Positions 10,832-24,110 are shown, numbered from the stretch's first letter. The stretch: DNA of 64,000 bases from Toxorhynchites rutilus septentrionalis (GCF_029784135.1 NC_073745.1:47492116-47556115), one strand, 5' to 3'. Numbers and translations: made by a program. Notes: generated by a model from the letters alone, not told the origin.

Positions 10832-11096
10832 ATAATATGATGTGATATGTCCTCCATCACGATCTAATAAGATTCACGGTGTGTCAGAAAACTGACAATG
10901 ATCTAACAATTTCGAGTAGTGAGGAATTCAAACAGAAACTCTCGGCAAAAAATGTGCACATTTATAATTGTTTTGCTGTGTACCATGGTCAGCTATGCCC
11001 AAATATCAGTGTTCATTGGCATATACAATATGATAATATGATGTGATATGTCCTCCATCACGATCTAATATGATTTACTGTGTGTCAGAAAACTGA
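10832..11096 (+). repeat. Direct repeat pair flanking an inverted dispersed-repeat segment
   Basis: A ~63-bp sequence containing GATATGTCCTCCATCACGAT and GTGTGTCAGAAAACTGA occurs at about 10832-10895 and again at about 11034-11096. Between them, 10908-11025 matches the reverse complement of the 8.0-8.25 kb repeat. The nearly identical flanks suggest a local duplication or an old insertion. Confidence 0.6.
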
Positions 11097-11099
11097 TGC

Positions 11100-14000
11100 T
11101 TGTTACACCGAATTACGACTTAATCTGTCATATAAAATAAAATCGGTATAATATATATATACACGATGTATACTTTGATCGGTAGTTTATACGATTGTGA
11201 TTCGATATTACTTTATATATGACTTAGAATATGCCAAGTCATACGAAATTATACGAAATCGTATAAAATGCCATAATTGGAGGCAATACACATACATCCA
11301 AGCCACATTTGGATTATATATGATGCGTATAACTGGCATATACATGCAAAAGTGGAGGCAATACACGAATATGTCATATTATTCCAGTAAACATGAATTG
11401 ATATGAATAGCCATCATTGGAGGCCATATGCATACATCCAAGACACATTTGGATGATGTATGATATATATAACTGGAAAACATACACGCAAAAGTGTCGG
11501 CGATATACAATATGCCATATTTTATACGTATATTAAACCAGTAACGATGTACGATGCTTTTTACACTGATATGCGATTTGACCCGACAATGCCATATAAA
11601 ATTAATGGAATGTGAGTATATAATACTGCATATTGCGATGCTAGGATGATCGATATACCGATATACGACTTAATCCATCGATAATTTAGAAAATCGTGTT
11701 TTTACATTTTATACGTTTTTACACCTGATGCATTCTTTGATTGATATTTTATACGATTGTTCAGATTTCTAGACCGAAATCCGAACCTTTTCGTTCGGAT
11801 CAGCAGCGAGATCTATTGGTTTTAATAAAGCTTCAGTGAACAGCTTTTGTTTGAAGTCACAATACATGTTTTTTATTTGTTTTTTTATTATTATTCAAAA
11901 TGTTTGCAATGCAATCATGTATCATTTGCAACTATGCTTTCTGCTCCCTTTTCGATTTTTGAAACTTATTATTTTTTTGTTACTTTTGTTACTTCTTTAC
12001 TTTTTGTAGTTTCGTACTCTCTTCTTGTTGTTTCTTATTCATCATAACTTATTGTTTTCTTCTAGTTGTTTCTTCTTTCCCTGTTTTACATTTTCCGAAT
12101 GTTCATTTTTCACTTCTTGCTGTTTGTCAATATTTCGCTGACAGCACATGAATCACATGGATTTTGCGATGGGCCCTGTTCATCATCAGCTTCATGTGTT
12201 TCTCGAAGCAATCTGTATGATTCAGTAACAGTTTCTTCCAATAGAAGCAAAAAGGCTGTCCTTCATTATATGTTTTTACAACGCAACAGCGCTATGCAAA
12301 CGAATTTCTAGTTTATCACTCATACACGTTTGGTACATGTTGTTCCATCCGATGGCATAAATGTTAAATATTCATACCACCCGGTATCTATTTTTTTAAT
12401 CCGTGATCTATAATTGTGCATCTGGGATATACTTCATTGTCTCGAGTATTACTCAAACCGATTTATACTTCCATAATTACGAGTACATATTTTAGTATTC
12501 AAGTTATATAAGTTCAATAGATTATAAGAAAGGTGCTTTATTGTACCGGTTTATGGATAAGAGAACCAAACTGATTTCGGCTCCAATTTTTATTCAGAAG
12601 ACCGGGAAAGATAATGGGTAATAACTTAATTGATTATATTCATACTTGAATTGGAAGAGCTGTACAGTATGGATTAAGATATCGAAATGTTCCTTTTCTA
12701 CCGCTAGCAATATAGCGCTTGGAAAGGTCCCACCACAATTCCGATGAGACGTGTCCGTCCAGTGGTGCTAACATACACAACACCATGCTTCCATAACGCG
12801 ACAAGAACGCTAATGCCAGCCGAATGTTGCTTTCCGATCACGTTTTATGAATTACATTGATTTGGGACCTTCTGCAAGTGGGAGGATTTGTTTTCGTTTG
12901 CTCGAAGATAAATATGGCTTTTCCCTCGATGGCAGCGGTGGAGATGGATGGCAATAGCCGCTGGAAAAATTAGCCATTAGAGGTACACGTGTATACCGTT
13001 CGGCAGGTTGAATTTTAATTAGGGTTTATGTTTTGTACACACATAACGATGGAAATTACGTATCGACATTAGCGTGGGGGCTTTACCAGGAAACGCTTTC
13101 ATTAGTGCAAGGAATATTTGACGTCATTTGCGGGCGTCGGGTCGGGCGTCTAGAGCACACAACCCTTAACCCCAACTCGTCAAATGTATACGCGTGTGGG
13201 CGTATGTATGGCTGGGTCCTGTATCTCATTACGGGCGTAAGACTTGTGCGCGAGTGGTCGAAATGTACATGTGTTCGCTCAATTATGCATACAACTGGGG
13301 GAATGCATACATTGATTGCAAATAAACCGAACCTTCGCCTGCGTTATTCCCGGCAAGTGAAATAGCTTTCCAACTTCAATCGAGCTCCGTAACACGCGGC
13401 TCTAATAAGAGGATAAATATTTTGTCAGAATACAAATGATCTTGTTGTATTCATGGTTCGAGACTCGTCTCGTTTCCTGGCTTCCTGAAGTGAATGTACG
13501 AGGTTCATCAACGTGACTTCTACTTTCTCAATATTCATACCATCAGATTGATAGGGTAACGTGAACGTCATAATCCTGGCGACGCAGTGAACTTGCCGTA
13601 AGCCAGTAATATTCAGCCACTTCAAATTTGCCACTTTATCTTCAAAGTATCAACCTGAGAAGGGGCCGGAGGGTTGAGTTATGAAGTCAATCAATTGATC
13701 TTCGTTATCGTCAACGCTGTGGGTTTGGTGGGTGGTGTTCTCCCATTGTAGCAGTAATGTGAAAAATTGTTACGCTTAGTGGGATGGCCCTCATCCAAAG
13801 TTGCTCTAGTACGTCCCGTCAAACCTTGGTTTGCGGTGGATAAAAATTTGGTGTAATTGCTAGAAAATAAAGCGGTCTTACCATTCTTTAAAAATTTTGA
13901 ATTAAATGTTTGAATACATCAACAACATGAACAAATATGCAGGAATATTTGTGCAAAGAATTGTATTAGTTGTACAGTAATGCTTCTGAACCCGGACACT

Positions 14001-14660
14001 TTTTCATTACATTCAATATCATGCCAAAACTATGACATTTTTTGCATTTTGAATTAATGTGACTGATAGTTACTATTGTGTCAATTCAGATTAGTGTCAA
14101 ACATAGTACCTAGCTGTTAACAAAAAATGTAAATAATCAAAAATCAAAGGTTGTTTCACAAATCCATGTCCGGAATAAAAAGCACATTCAGAAAATGATT
14201 TTAAATCAATACGAATCGAAAATAGAAGATTAAATATCTCATTGAAGGAGTTGCATAAGGGCATGCTAAAAGCCCTAGTATGGAGTATAGAGCATGGATC
14301 AAAGATTTTCGACCCGGGAGACAAGGCGGACCCGATTATACACAGTTTCCGATTTCTTTTTGAACAGTTTTATTTAGCTTGACCCGTTTGTATGTTTTTT
14401 TTATAGAGGTGACGAACGTTCTACCTGCCTCACCTGGGAAGAGTTTACCCAGACGTCGAGTGGGGATCTCACCCACAAAAACCAAGCCCTCTTCCCATAG
14501 CCGCATTTCCCCCTGGGACCACATCTAGGCGACTACTTCGGGGGACGACTGAGCTCATGTACTTAACCTATTGTTCCCTTTTTCCCAATCATTTCCAATT
14601 TTGTAGCATCCGTTTACCCGTCGAGACGTGTACCGATCAGGAATTGCCCTCCAACTTGAC
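11100..14660. other. Unassigned non-coding stretch
   Basis: Very AT-rich at 11.1-12.5 kb, with several diverged 'CATACATCCAAG(A/C)CACATTTGGAT' type repeats near 11290-11450 and T-rich runs at 11.85-12.1 kb. The frames at 12066-12311 and 13033-13365 carry no recognisable domain. No gene supported. Confidence 0.5.
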
Positions 14661-14666
14661 GCGCAA

Positions 14667-14707
14667 CCCAATTACTCACTAAATCTAGGATACCACATCC
14701 TCCCCTC
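14667..14707 (+). repeat. Short direct repeat, left member
   Basis: The core CACTAAATCTAGGATACCAC recurs, with one change in these 20 bases, at about 16422-16441. The pair brackets 1.75 kb that includes a SINE and a short tandem array. It might be a remnant of LTR ends, but no pol frame lies between. Confidence 0.4.
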
Positions 14708-14969
14708 ACATTAAAAATATCGATACCAGAAAGTACCGTACAAGAAGGATCTTTTTTTTTATTCGTCAGCTTCATTGATCACATTGAGGAATCTCTGAGG
14801 TCTTTTGATCTGCTACGTGTCAAGGCGCTTAGCGATAGATTTTCCGTTATCTGGTAATGAACCTTTAGACAAACAGGGTTTTCATAGGATCCTTTGTTAG
14901 CGATTTGTGTTTTGTGTCAAAATGCCTGCCAGAGCTTTGTGTTGATTCAGGAACTTACTTCCTTCTTTC

Positions 14970-15130
14970 TTTCTTTAAATTGTATTAACATTCCTAGAGA
15001 AACTTCGCCGTCTCAACATAGATATTACTCGCGTCATTTTTGTTAGTACTTAGTTGAGATTTCTGTGCCATATAACACGCCTTGAATGCATTCTTAATGG
15101 CAAGTTCTAGAATACGCGTGACCACGCTAT
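14970..15130 (-). mobile_element. tRNA-derived SINE (Feilai-like), 5'-truncated
   Basis: The minus-strand body matches the other copies: CACGCGTATTCTAGAACTTG, CAAGGCGTGTTATATGGCAC and GAGACGGCGAAGTTTCTCTA. The tRNA head is absent and the 3' tail is altered. Target duplication not resolved. Confidence 0.7.
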
Positions 15131-15566
15131 TTGAATAAAAATTAGACAACAGCGCCCACATATTTTAATTTTAATATGAAAATCCTAGTGTTTTTTACAT
15201 TATTCTTGTCCGCCAAATTGCTTGATTTCATTCGTTAGCTTCCATCCGTATATAATCAAGGTATCAATTATTCGTCGTAATTCTTCCTTTCGCTACTCTG
15301 ACTCAGCTTTGCGTTTGTTGAGGGGCGAATTCTCTGAAAACGGCTTGAACAGCCACGAGCACGATATCCATTTTGATGTCGCTTTCCCTTGCTTAACCTG
15401 TACCACTTTTTTTTTCTTCCGAAACACTACGCGATGTACGACTTGGCTATTTGTCTGTTAATATTTGATTATTTCAATTAATTTTTTTAACGTTTGTTTA
15501 TTTCCTTCGTTCATTTACTTGTATTTGCTTGCTTTGAACATTGGATCACATTAATAAATTTTAGTT

Positions 15567-15875
15567 ATAAACTGGTCTTGGGCATTTCCAGACTCATCTG
15601 TTTTGTACTGAACAAGTTGGCCTTGGGCTTGACCCGACTCAACTATTTCCTAAGCTACATTCGACGTCTAATTTTGTTTTATCTCATTTATTTCTTTTTA
15701 GTACAAGTTGGCCTTGGGCTTTACCCGACTCAACTGTAACCGAAACTTGATGTATAACTTTACTGTACAAGTTGGCCTTGGGCTTAACCCGTCTCAACTG
15801 TTTTGGCCTAGAGCTATACTCGACTCAAAACTTTTAATACAAGCCTTGGGCTTAACCCGGCTCAACTGTTTTGTC
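15567..15875 (+). repeat. Irregular direct-repeat array (~38-bp core)
   Basis: Five to six degenerate units of the form ACAAGTTGGCCTTGGGCTT followed by NACCCGACTCAACTGTTTTG. The clearest are near 15611, 15703, 15765 and 15842. Spacer length varies from none to about 50 bases, unlike a simple satellite. No coding role seen. Confidence 0.7.
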
Positions 15876-16413
15876 TTTAGGTAAATCGTTTTCCTAGCAA
15901 CCCTTCACACTACATGAAAAATAGAAACAAATACACGATAACACAACGGTCATTCGTCAAAAAACAAACATTTACAAGATTTCATAAGAAACCTGACTCA
16001 GATCATCATGAAACCGTGAGTACCTTGAACATTGCTCCGTTTTATCCACATAGAATTCATTTATCCATATAGAATTCATATATAGAACGCAATATATAAC
16101 GCAAATAATGACGACATCATATTTTGTTTACCAATACTAATATACATCGCCTACCACTCCACCTCAATATATATCTCATTGGTTCCATATGTTCCTCCGT
16201 CCAAACCGGAAACAAAAACATTATTTATATTTCTCCTTGTACCACTCACCAGTCTGAGAAATTGATTGAATTCATTCTCCTATCCAGCGAATCTTGTATG
16301 GCAGGTACGCAAATGTGATATTCCGACATACAACAAACACAACATTATCAACTGCTCAAAAACCAATATATATTTCTTTCTCAATGTAGTAATCAACACA
16401 CTCGAACTGTTAT

Positions 16414-16451
16414 TCCAACTAATCACTAAATCTTGGATACCACACTACTCT
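16414..16451 (+). repeat. Short direct repeat, right member
   Basis: Contains CACTAAATCTTGGATACCAC, matching 14667-14707. Confidence 0.4.
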
Positions 16452-16610
16452 CGTGGGGTATTCACCGGTTTAGTGATGACGTCCTCTTTGACGCTCGCTC
16501 CGTCGAAACGCTCGCAATGTTGCTCCTTTCAGATATTGCCAGACTAGCATGTTGTTGTTTTCCGTACCGGTATCCATCGTTAATTAATCCGTCGTTAATA
16601 AGGACACATT

Positions 16611-16885
16611 CTATGGCGGCCGCCATCTTAAATTTACATTTTTCATCAATAACTGTATTCTTCTAGTCAAGCCATTCATTTGATATTAATATTGATAGGA
16701 TATTGAAAAAATAAATAAATATATATATGTATATGGCGCCATCTTGTGGAGACGGCCATTTTTGATTAGCATTGTTCATAAATAACTTAATAACATAAAT
16801 TCATACTAATCAAGCCCTTTCATTTGATACCCATATTGATAGGATTTTGAAAAAAAAATATATGTATATTGCGCCATCTTGTAGT
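16611..16885 (+). repeat. Tandem repeat, about two 130-bp units
   Basis: Each unit begins near a GGC(G)GCCATCTT motif, contains CATTTGATA..ATATTGATAGGAT and ends in A-runs followed by ATATATGTATAT. Starts are near 16615, 16735 and a partial third near 16870. Confidence 0.65.
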
Positions 16886-16889
16886 GGTC

Positions 16890-18510
16890 ATCTTGTGAAA
16901 ATACAATAAATAATTGAATTAATAAAAAACGTGTTTCCATTGAGTCCCGCTACCTATGACGCTCCTGTTAATAAGTTTTACAATAATCAATAAAGATTTT
17001 TTTCTAAAAGAAATGCTGCAGACAACATGTGTCCGGAATTAAAAGCAAAAGGGTCCGGAATTCAAATCATGATAAAAATGAAAAAAAAAAACAAATTTTG
17101 AACAATTCTGTGATTCATAAATTACATGGATGTCTTCTAGTTCTATAGGAACGGTAATTTTTCATGCTATGATATGTGAATATTTTCTAGTAGTTATTAT
17201 CGTAATCGCCTAAGTGTCCGGATTTCGATGCATTACTATACAAGTATGTGACCCAAGGTTATGCACCAAAGAACCAAATTTCAGATCCTGTTTTAGAGAA
17301 ATTTTTTTAACATTATTTGAATGAACGCTAGTAATATTATGAATTCTTTGAAATGAATTTAATTTTTTTGTACAAACCTTTGAGAAGGGCGTGTTTAAAA
17401 AACTACATAATTGTAATTGTATTGAAGGAATAATTGAATACTTATTTGAACAGAAGTGGATAGACCTAGGTTTTATTTTGTAAATTATGAGAAACAAGCA
17501 TTTGAAAAACAAGTATTTTGAAGCGTTGTCACGTCTCAAAAGTAGAGTATTTTTTAGTTTATTTTTCAAACATTTTTATACTTGGGTTTCTCTTGGCAAA
17601 TAATGAGGGTCAACAAACCACAAACTCACTAACTAGGTCTTACCAGCGGAATTCTAATATCGTATTTCAATGCTATTTTCGAATCGAAGATGATGTCTTC
17701 CGGATAGTTAAAACCTGCTCTATAAAACCGCAAATGGCATGAAATCCCCCAATAAAATCGAGAATGAAAGTGTTAACATATATCCATGGGTATGCGAAGA
17801 AGAATGAAGAAATAAAATAAGTTTTATAGTGAGCAGGTTGGATTTGAGCGAGAGGGAGATAATGTTAGAATGGGAAGAACTTAGCTTTGGAGCGATACGT
17901 GTGGACTTACACAAATAAAGTGCATATACAAATGTACACGTGAACGTCAACAGTCAAAGATCAACGGCCAAAAGTCAACGTCATCGTCAATACGCAAACA
18001 TAAATGCGCTTGCACAGTAACGCATATACGCATACACTGACGGAAATACATAGAGTTAATTAAAAGTGTCTGATAGCAGAAGAAATATGCTCCCCCGGTA
18101 GTGAGCGCCACCCGATGAGTCAGAATTTTGCGATCCTTTGATAGCAAGCGCCAGAGTTAATGTGTTAGATAATTAAGAAATAAAAACTACAACGGCAAAT
18201 AGGCATTTCTCATACTAACAGAACATTGAACTCATTTTCCATACAGGTGAAACATATTTTTCCTCTGTTTTTGAAGCTAGAATGAAGAGAGTAAGGAAAA
18301 ATTCACCACATAACCAAATTGTCAGCATTGTGATATTTTTGAATTGATCCTACGGAAAGTTCGATCGGACGCACCGTTTTTGAGATACAAAGAGGTGTTG
18401 TTTTCAGGACCATATTTCAATATAACAGCGATACCTTTTTTTTCAGAGGGGTCATAGATACGTGTTGGTCGCAAAAAAAAAATAAAGAGAAAAAAAAACA
18501 TGACTAAATT
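16890..18510. other. Unassigned non-coding stretch
   Basis: AT-rich. A TGTCCGGAATT motif recurs near 17030, 17051 and 17214, and also near 14168 and 27228. A GTCAACG/GTCAAAG cluster lies at 17945-17990. No gene or element boundary identified. Confidence 0.45.
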
Positions 18511-18514
18511 GTTA

Positions 18515-18870
18515 ACGTAGGACTACGAAGTTATAAAGTCAAGAATGAAAAATTCCATTTTTATTTACATTAAACTATCACTGAGTGCGGGTTCAGAGTT
18601 AACTTGTACTGTTGAGTGCTCGCAGTGTCTAAAGTGGCACTGAAACATTGAACTTACTCAATATACAAGTAGTTTTTCAGTATCTCTTAGCAAAGTTACC
18701 TTTTCATGGCTCTCAAATATAAAGTTCCAAAATACTCTCAGAAATGCATCAGCAAATGCGAACCGAATAGGCTTCAACAGCAATCGCTGTTCGTAAAAAG
18801 TCACCAAAAAGTCAATCACGACTCATCAGTCATCCTACTCCCATCTCAGATGGCAGCGGCAGCAAGGTTT
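18515..18870 (+). repeat. Composite dispersed repeat R1, copy b (partial)
   Basis: Starts at ACGTAGGACTACG, then CACTGAAACATTGAACTTAC, TCAATATACAAGTAGTTTTT, CAGTATCTCTTAGCAAAGTT and AAAGTCACCAAAAAGTCAAT. The same order is seen near 44269-44350 and at the right window edge (63845-64000). Confidence 0.6.
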
Positions 18871-19009
18871 TCTGAATATCCTTTCTCATGGCCGAGTTTT
18901 GTATAGCTGCCCTATAGTTAAGTAAGTATTTTTTTAAGGATAGAACCACGCTATAGAGGCGACACTTCTGGCTGCGAATATCATAATAAAATTCCTTCCC
19001 TTCCACTGA

Positions 19010-19085
19010 TGATCAGTTTTGCCACATTTTAATCTGTACCAGAAGGGAAAAAAATCTTTCTCATCTGTACTATTTCTTTAAAAAA
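19010..19085. mobile_element. End fragment of the hAT-like MITE
   Basis: GCCACATTTTAATCTGTACC followed by an AAATCTTTCTCATCTGTAC block matches the reverse complement of the right end of the element at 9820-10274. Only one end is present. Confidence 0.6.
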
Positions 19086-19419
19086 TCTGAAGTCGTTATG
19101 ACCTATTTGAGGCTCGAACCAATCACCACATAACAGTATGAAAAGTGACACAGTACATTATGTTTAATATTTGTCTTTTGCTTCTGTCCGTCATTGCAAG
19201 CTCTGTACTATGCTTACTTCGTGCATATTCTGAAAATGGATTCTGATGCAACGAAAATTGTGTGCTCGTTTGACACCGTAGCAAAATAAAAACAGAGGTT
19301 GGCTAGGGCAAACAATATTGACGAATGAACGTTAAATATATATCCAGGTGGCGCAACGAGGAATTATGATGTTTGTTTTTTTTTAGTTTGAAATTCGCTT
19401 GAATTTTTTATAACAATCA

Positions 19420-20850
19420 GAACTCTTCTTCAAATTTCTTGGTTTTGAATATTATTTTTAGGCCGAAAAGTTTAGAAAATCATCATTTAACATTGTTTCA
19501 TTCATATCATATGAAGGATGGCTTGGTATAAGTGTTGTAATTTACATTTTTTACTAAGCTAACGATGTGTGGCATATGTTGCGCTTCAAATACTGCAGAT
19601 TCTTCTCGTATCGGCCGAACGGAATCCCATAATAATCATAATCAATTATATCAACCAACTTAATATGATATCGATTGATTGTCATTATCCAGTAGAGGAA
19701 CTGGTTACAAATTTGGTACCCCGTGGATAATTTGGTACCCACCCGGATCTCCGGCGGTAATGAGCGCACTCTGGTGGTGAATAAAAAAAGTGTTCTAGTA
19801 ATGTAGTAACAAACGTCAGATGCCAAAAACCCAAATATCTGTGTTTTTAAAAAAAATTCAAGTTTTGTTGATTTTTGAAATCTAGAAAATTTTTCATGTG
19901 CGTCTTTTGAAAAATCATTAAAAATCGAATAGTGAGCCGATTTTAAATGTTAAAGCTGATTTGGATCAAGAAATTGATGTTCTTCAACGAATTCGAGTAA
20001 GTGTATCGAGATTTTAATCACAAATGTCATAGATTTCATTCCAAAGTGAAAATTCGGTATGCGGGTAATTTGGCACCCCAATGTAAACATAGTGTTGATG
20101 ACACACTATGCTAAGTATATGCAGCAAAATTAAATTTCGCCCGATTTGGGGATTGATTCGATTTACCTTTTTAGTTAGAAATAGTTTAGTTAGAAATATA
20201 CAAATTTCGAGATGAAATTTGTTCACTTTTTCTTGAAAAAAATCATTTTTTTGTTCCTCTTTGTTTTGTAAAATTGCATGCTATTTCGTCAAAGTTGAGT
20301 TAATTTATGTAAGATAGTGTACTTCACTTCTATTTTGTATGAAAATGTCAAAAAATACATTTTTCAGTGATTTGGGGACGATTCTTTTAATTTGCAAAAA
20401 TAAAAAACTGGGGTGCCAAATTTATACCCAGGCATCTTGGGTACTAGAATTTGAGTTGTTTCACTTCTATGCTCAAAGCTTCGAGCCAAATCAAGATTTC
20501 TGAAATCGGTTTGCGGGGAAATGTCCGCAATAGATCCCTTCATAAGCTGACGTAATAGGAAGAAATTCCGAGCATTGGCCAAGAGCTAAGTCCAAATAAT
20601 TAAAATGGGGTACCGAATTTGTTCCTCTATGAGTTTCTGAAAACTCATCATGAAACTCAAAAATTTCGAAGATTATCTATGACTTTGATCAAATCATGTG
20701 TTGGAACTATTGTAAATATACAAAAATCTAACTTTCTTACCATTTATTGACGACATTAAATGGTTAAAATGAATTTATGCACGTAGGAATACAAACATAA
20801 TCACTTTTGTTGTTCTGAGCTCTAATGTAGGTGTCGCATAAACTGATACA
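19420..20850 (+). repeat. Long-inverted-repeat element family, copy 1 (split by a nested insertion)
   Basis: 19420-19692 matches the reverse complement of about 27880-27590 (shared TTCTCGTATCGGCC and CAACC blocks). 20630-20850 matches 27215-27480 in direct orientation (shared TTCTTACCATTTA and GTTCTGAGCTCTAATGTAGG). The mixed orientation is explained if the outer block is part of a long terminal inverted repeat. It is interrupted at 19693-20629 by a TA-flanked element. Confidence 0.55.
19695..20627. mobile_element. TA-flanked inverted-repeat element (933 bp), non-autonomous
   Basis: Begins GAGGAAC..AAATTTGGTACCCC and ends GGGGTACCGAATTTGTTCCTC; the ends are inverted repeats apart from 6-7 extra bases on the left. 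A TA lies on each side (19693-19694, 20628-20629), as expected of Tc1/mariner-type insertion. AATTTGG(T/C)ACCCC-like motifs also occur internally near 19725, 20067 and 20411. No transposase frame. It interrupts the family described at 19420-20850. Confidence 0.65.
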
Positions 20851-20859
20851 GTTTTGCGA

Positions 20860-23800
20860 AACATTACTCCCCAGTACAGATCCAGAAATGATGTGGTTCA
20901 AAAATACAGAAGCTGATTTGAATTATAGAGGCTGTAAAATTTCTCTGTTTATTTGCCTCTAGCCTTGAAGAAGGCCAATCTGGAACACTAAATAAAACTC
21001 TCGGCCTTAAGAAAGATCATATGGAAAACATCGCTGTCGTCTAAATCGAGAAGGCTGTGAAATCGTGTAAAGCTTATTTATACTCAAAAAATTGAAAACG
21101 GGTGGAGCTTAATTTGCAATATTTTCTCTATGCACATTGCGCGTGCAATGAACGCTGTATTTGCTATTTCTATTTCAAAAGTGCCCTGTTTTCTGATTTG
21201 TTGTCCTACGTCACAAAAAAAAAATAGGTAACGATTTCTTGGGTTTTCGTTAGTGTTACAAATAAAAAATAGTTTCAAATAAAATAACATCTGATGAGCC
21301 AACCTTGTACAGTTCATTTGATTGAAGTGTAAGTAATCAATATTCTATCAAATTGAAAATGTCGTCGAATTTTGTAGCGGGAGAAACACGATTATCTTCA
21401 TCAGTAAAGTCATGTTGAAAATTCATTCAAATTGAAAAGAGTCAAGCTGAGTTTTTTTTTCATTTTACAGAGGGTTACTTTAAAGTTTTTGAATATTTTG
21501 TAATGCTACAGAATATTTCTTCAAAAACGTTTTTTCGGATGAAATTGATCGAACAAAAGTACAAGACATAGGCGAACGGAGCATTCTGCATATGGTTTCG
21601 ATTAATTTCGCTTGCTGGACCAATATGTAACTACATTGCCAGCGCATTCGTGTATCAGCCTGTCCAGCTCGGGAATCACCTTGCTCACGTTGCAGAAAGG
21701 ATTAGGATTTCTGCTGTCCGTCCAATATCGGAACGAAAATCAAATTAACTTTTCAAATTAAAACGTTTTGCACGGGCCTTCACACAGCTTGTGTGTAACC
21801 GCAAGCTCGTCTCATCCACGGGAATGCACAACACAAAGGCGTGAAAAACCAATTTCCAAAGCAGTCATCAGTGGTGGCGATTGGGCGGAGAAATGGCTTT
21901 CATAGTAGTAGTTTGCCAAAATTTGATTAGTTTTGTAATTCATTGCATTCGCATTGAAATCTACCTGGAATCATTTTACAGGATTACCGTGAAACTATGG
22001 TTTTGATTCCCTAGTTCGTCATCAATATGCGTCAATTCTGTCGAGGATTTATCCTTCTTTGTTTGCCGATGAAGAAGTTTCATTAAATTTGCGCTCTGAA
22101 AGCTCACCATCATGCAGATCGTTGCCCACAGAGGGAGCCGCCAAGCGTTGGGACATCAAATAAAGTTAATTCAAATGCCAAAATTCTACACTGGAAGACA
22201 GGAAGTCATTTCGCCACCGCTGGCTCTGCGTCCAGCGATGGCATAGATACCTTCAGGAAATTAAAAGTTTGCTTAATTAATTCAATTATCTTCGATGAGA
22301 AGCTGCCACAGCAGCTGGTGCAGATGATCGGAGCGATGCAAAAAAAAAATTAAATAAAATAAACCGACCAGTATTCGGAGGAGTCCTTTTTTCCCTGGGT
22401 GGTTTTTCTGGGCTCGGTTGGTTGGCCATCCGGATGGGACGATGTCCCGTTTCTGGTTGGCTTCATTGTTACACCATGCAGTAGTGCGATGACGATGGCA
22501 AAAGGAACATCGCCGGCACTTTGTTCACCGCTTCCGACAATGGCACTCGTGATGGTTCTGTCATCGGGGCTTCTGCACAAAGGCGAAACCCTCCCACACT
22601 GAGAATGGAACGTTTAATTGAGCCAAACTCTGTTTTGCGGGAACGGAACGGTACGAATTGCCACCGCACCAGCGTTGGTTTTTAATCAATTTTATTATTT
22701 TAAAATTACTCAAGAACTTATTTTGCTCCTGTTTGTTTGCTGTAGGATGAGAGAGCCTGTTTGGAGCACTTTAATCACCATTACAGATGAAAATGTTTGG
22801 AAGAATTTGATGTCTGATGATGAAGGAATCCCTTGATGGATATGAGTTAGTGAGCAAAGGCATTTCATAGATACCGGCTGGATGTGAATCGCGATACAAC
22901 GAATCTTGATGAATTGACTATTCCCTTTATTGACCTAATGAGCAACATCAGTAATTAATATAAATCTCTTTTAGCCTTGATGACTTCTTGGAGTCGTTTT
23001 GCCATACAGTCTGTCATATTTTGAAGATGTTTTTGGTTGATTTGACCCCAGGACCTTCGAAGTTATTATTCATGACACTATCTTTAACACTAGGTTTAAG
23101 ACGCATCATTTTGACGCATTTAGAACACTATAAGAAAAATTACAAAAATCATCTGCATTTCTTGTAATGACTTTTATGCATTGATCGAGGTAAATATATA
23201 TTGATGTCTATTTTCTTTAAAATTCGCAACGAAACACATCCAATTTTGAGCGCTTATCACTCAGTGATTGTTTGCACCGATCTATTTTTACACATTCAAA
23301 CAATTTATTGCGGCATAAGAAACTAAGAATATTTCAATTGCTCGTTAATTCTAATTCCCCATATTTTTGTGCAGACCACAAGGTGATTTTCAAACACAAA
23401 ATCGTGCACCATGACAAAACCGCCATGACCGATTTTAGGCACTTTTAATGGTGGTGGTGAAACAAAGATATAGAATCGCCAGTGACTGAACGAGAAGCGA
23501 GAACAAGAATGAATCACGAATCAACCATCTTCAACTGCTTCCATGAAACCACGCAACTACTGATCCATTCCAGGGTAACCAAAAATTTTACTGAAGAGTT
23601 GTTCAAAAATAATTCTACACATTCTGAAGTGATATTCGAAATAATCAAAAGCAAATTGATTTCTATTTTTGACGTAGGATTACGTCTTTCGGGAACATAT
23701 TGGGGTACAAATTGAAAATTGCCCTATGTCATTAAATTTGTCCTCATTATTCAGTCATTTCATGATGGATTGATGAAAATTTTTACGTCAATCGATTTCG

Positions 23801-23930
23801 GCACTCCATAACAATTTTTTATATTGAAGAAAATAATATATGTCATGAACAATGTCAACTATCGAACAATTGAAAAATCTCAACCCCTATCCTAACGGAA
23901 ATACCCACTTCTGATTGGTCGAAATTGACG
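20860..23930. other. Unassigned non-coding stretch
   Basis: No protein domain, tRNA or element boundary recognised. It includes GACGTAGGATTACGTC at 23671-23686. The overlapping frames near 22350-22660 look like chance frames in a locally GC-richer patch. Confidence 0.45.
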
Positions 23931-23939
23931 ACAAATGTG

Positions 23940-24110
23940 ACGGTTCCCTAACAGAGACATCGAAACCAAGCTGCCTGGGGGAAATCGACATTGCAAATAC
24001 ATGAAAGTAGGGGAACTTTTGTTCGTACCGAGATGTATTCCCTAACAGAGACATCAAAACCAAGCTGCCTGGGGGAAATCGGCATTGCAAATATATGCAA
24101 GTCGCGGGCA
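23940..24110 (+). repeat. Tandem repeat, two ~95-bp units
   Basis: TTCCCTAACAGAGACATC(G/A)AAACCAAGCTGCCTGGGGGAAAT occurs at about 23943 and 24039, each followed by (G/C)GCATTGCAAATA(C/T)ATG. A diverged inverted match lies in R1 copy a near 6000-6055, and a diverged relative near 28100-28195. Confidence 0.75.

Noticed and set aside
14667..16451. LTR retrotransposon bounded by the 14.67/16.41-kb direct repeats
   Set aside because: The repeats are only about 40 bp, with no TG..CA ends, primer-binding site or gag/pol remnant between them.
22350..22660. Overlapping frames on both strands in a GC-richer patch
   Set aside because: Frames on opposite strands with no motif; such overlap is expected from base composition.
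23940..24110. CRISPR-like repeat array
   Set aside because: Only two tandem units of ~95 bp with no spacer pattern, in a eukaryotic repeat context.
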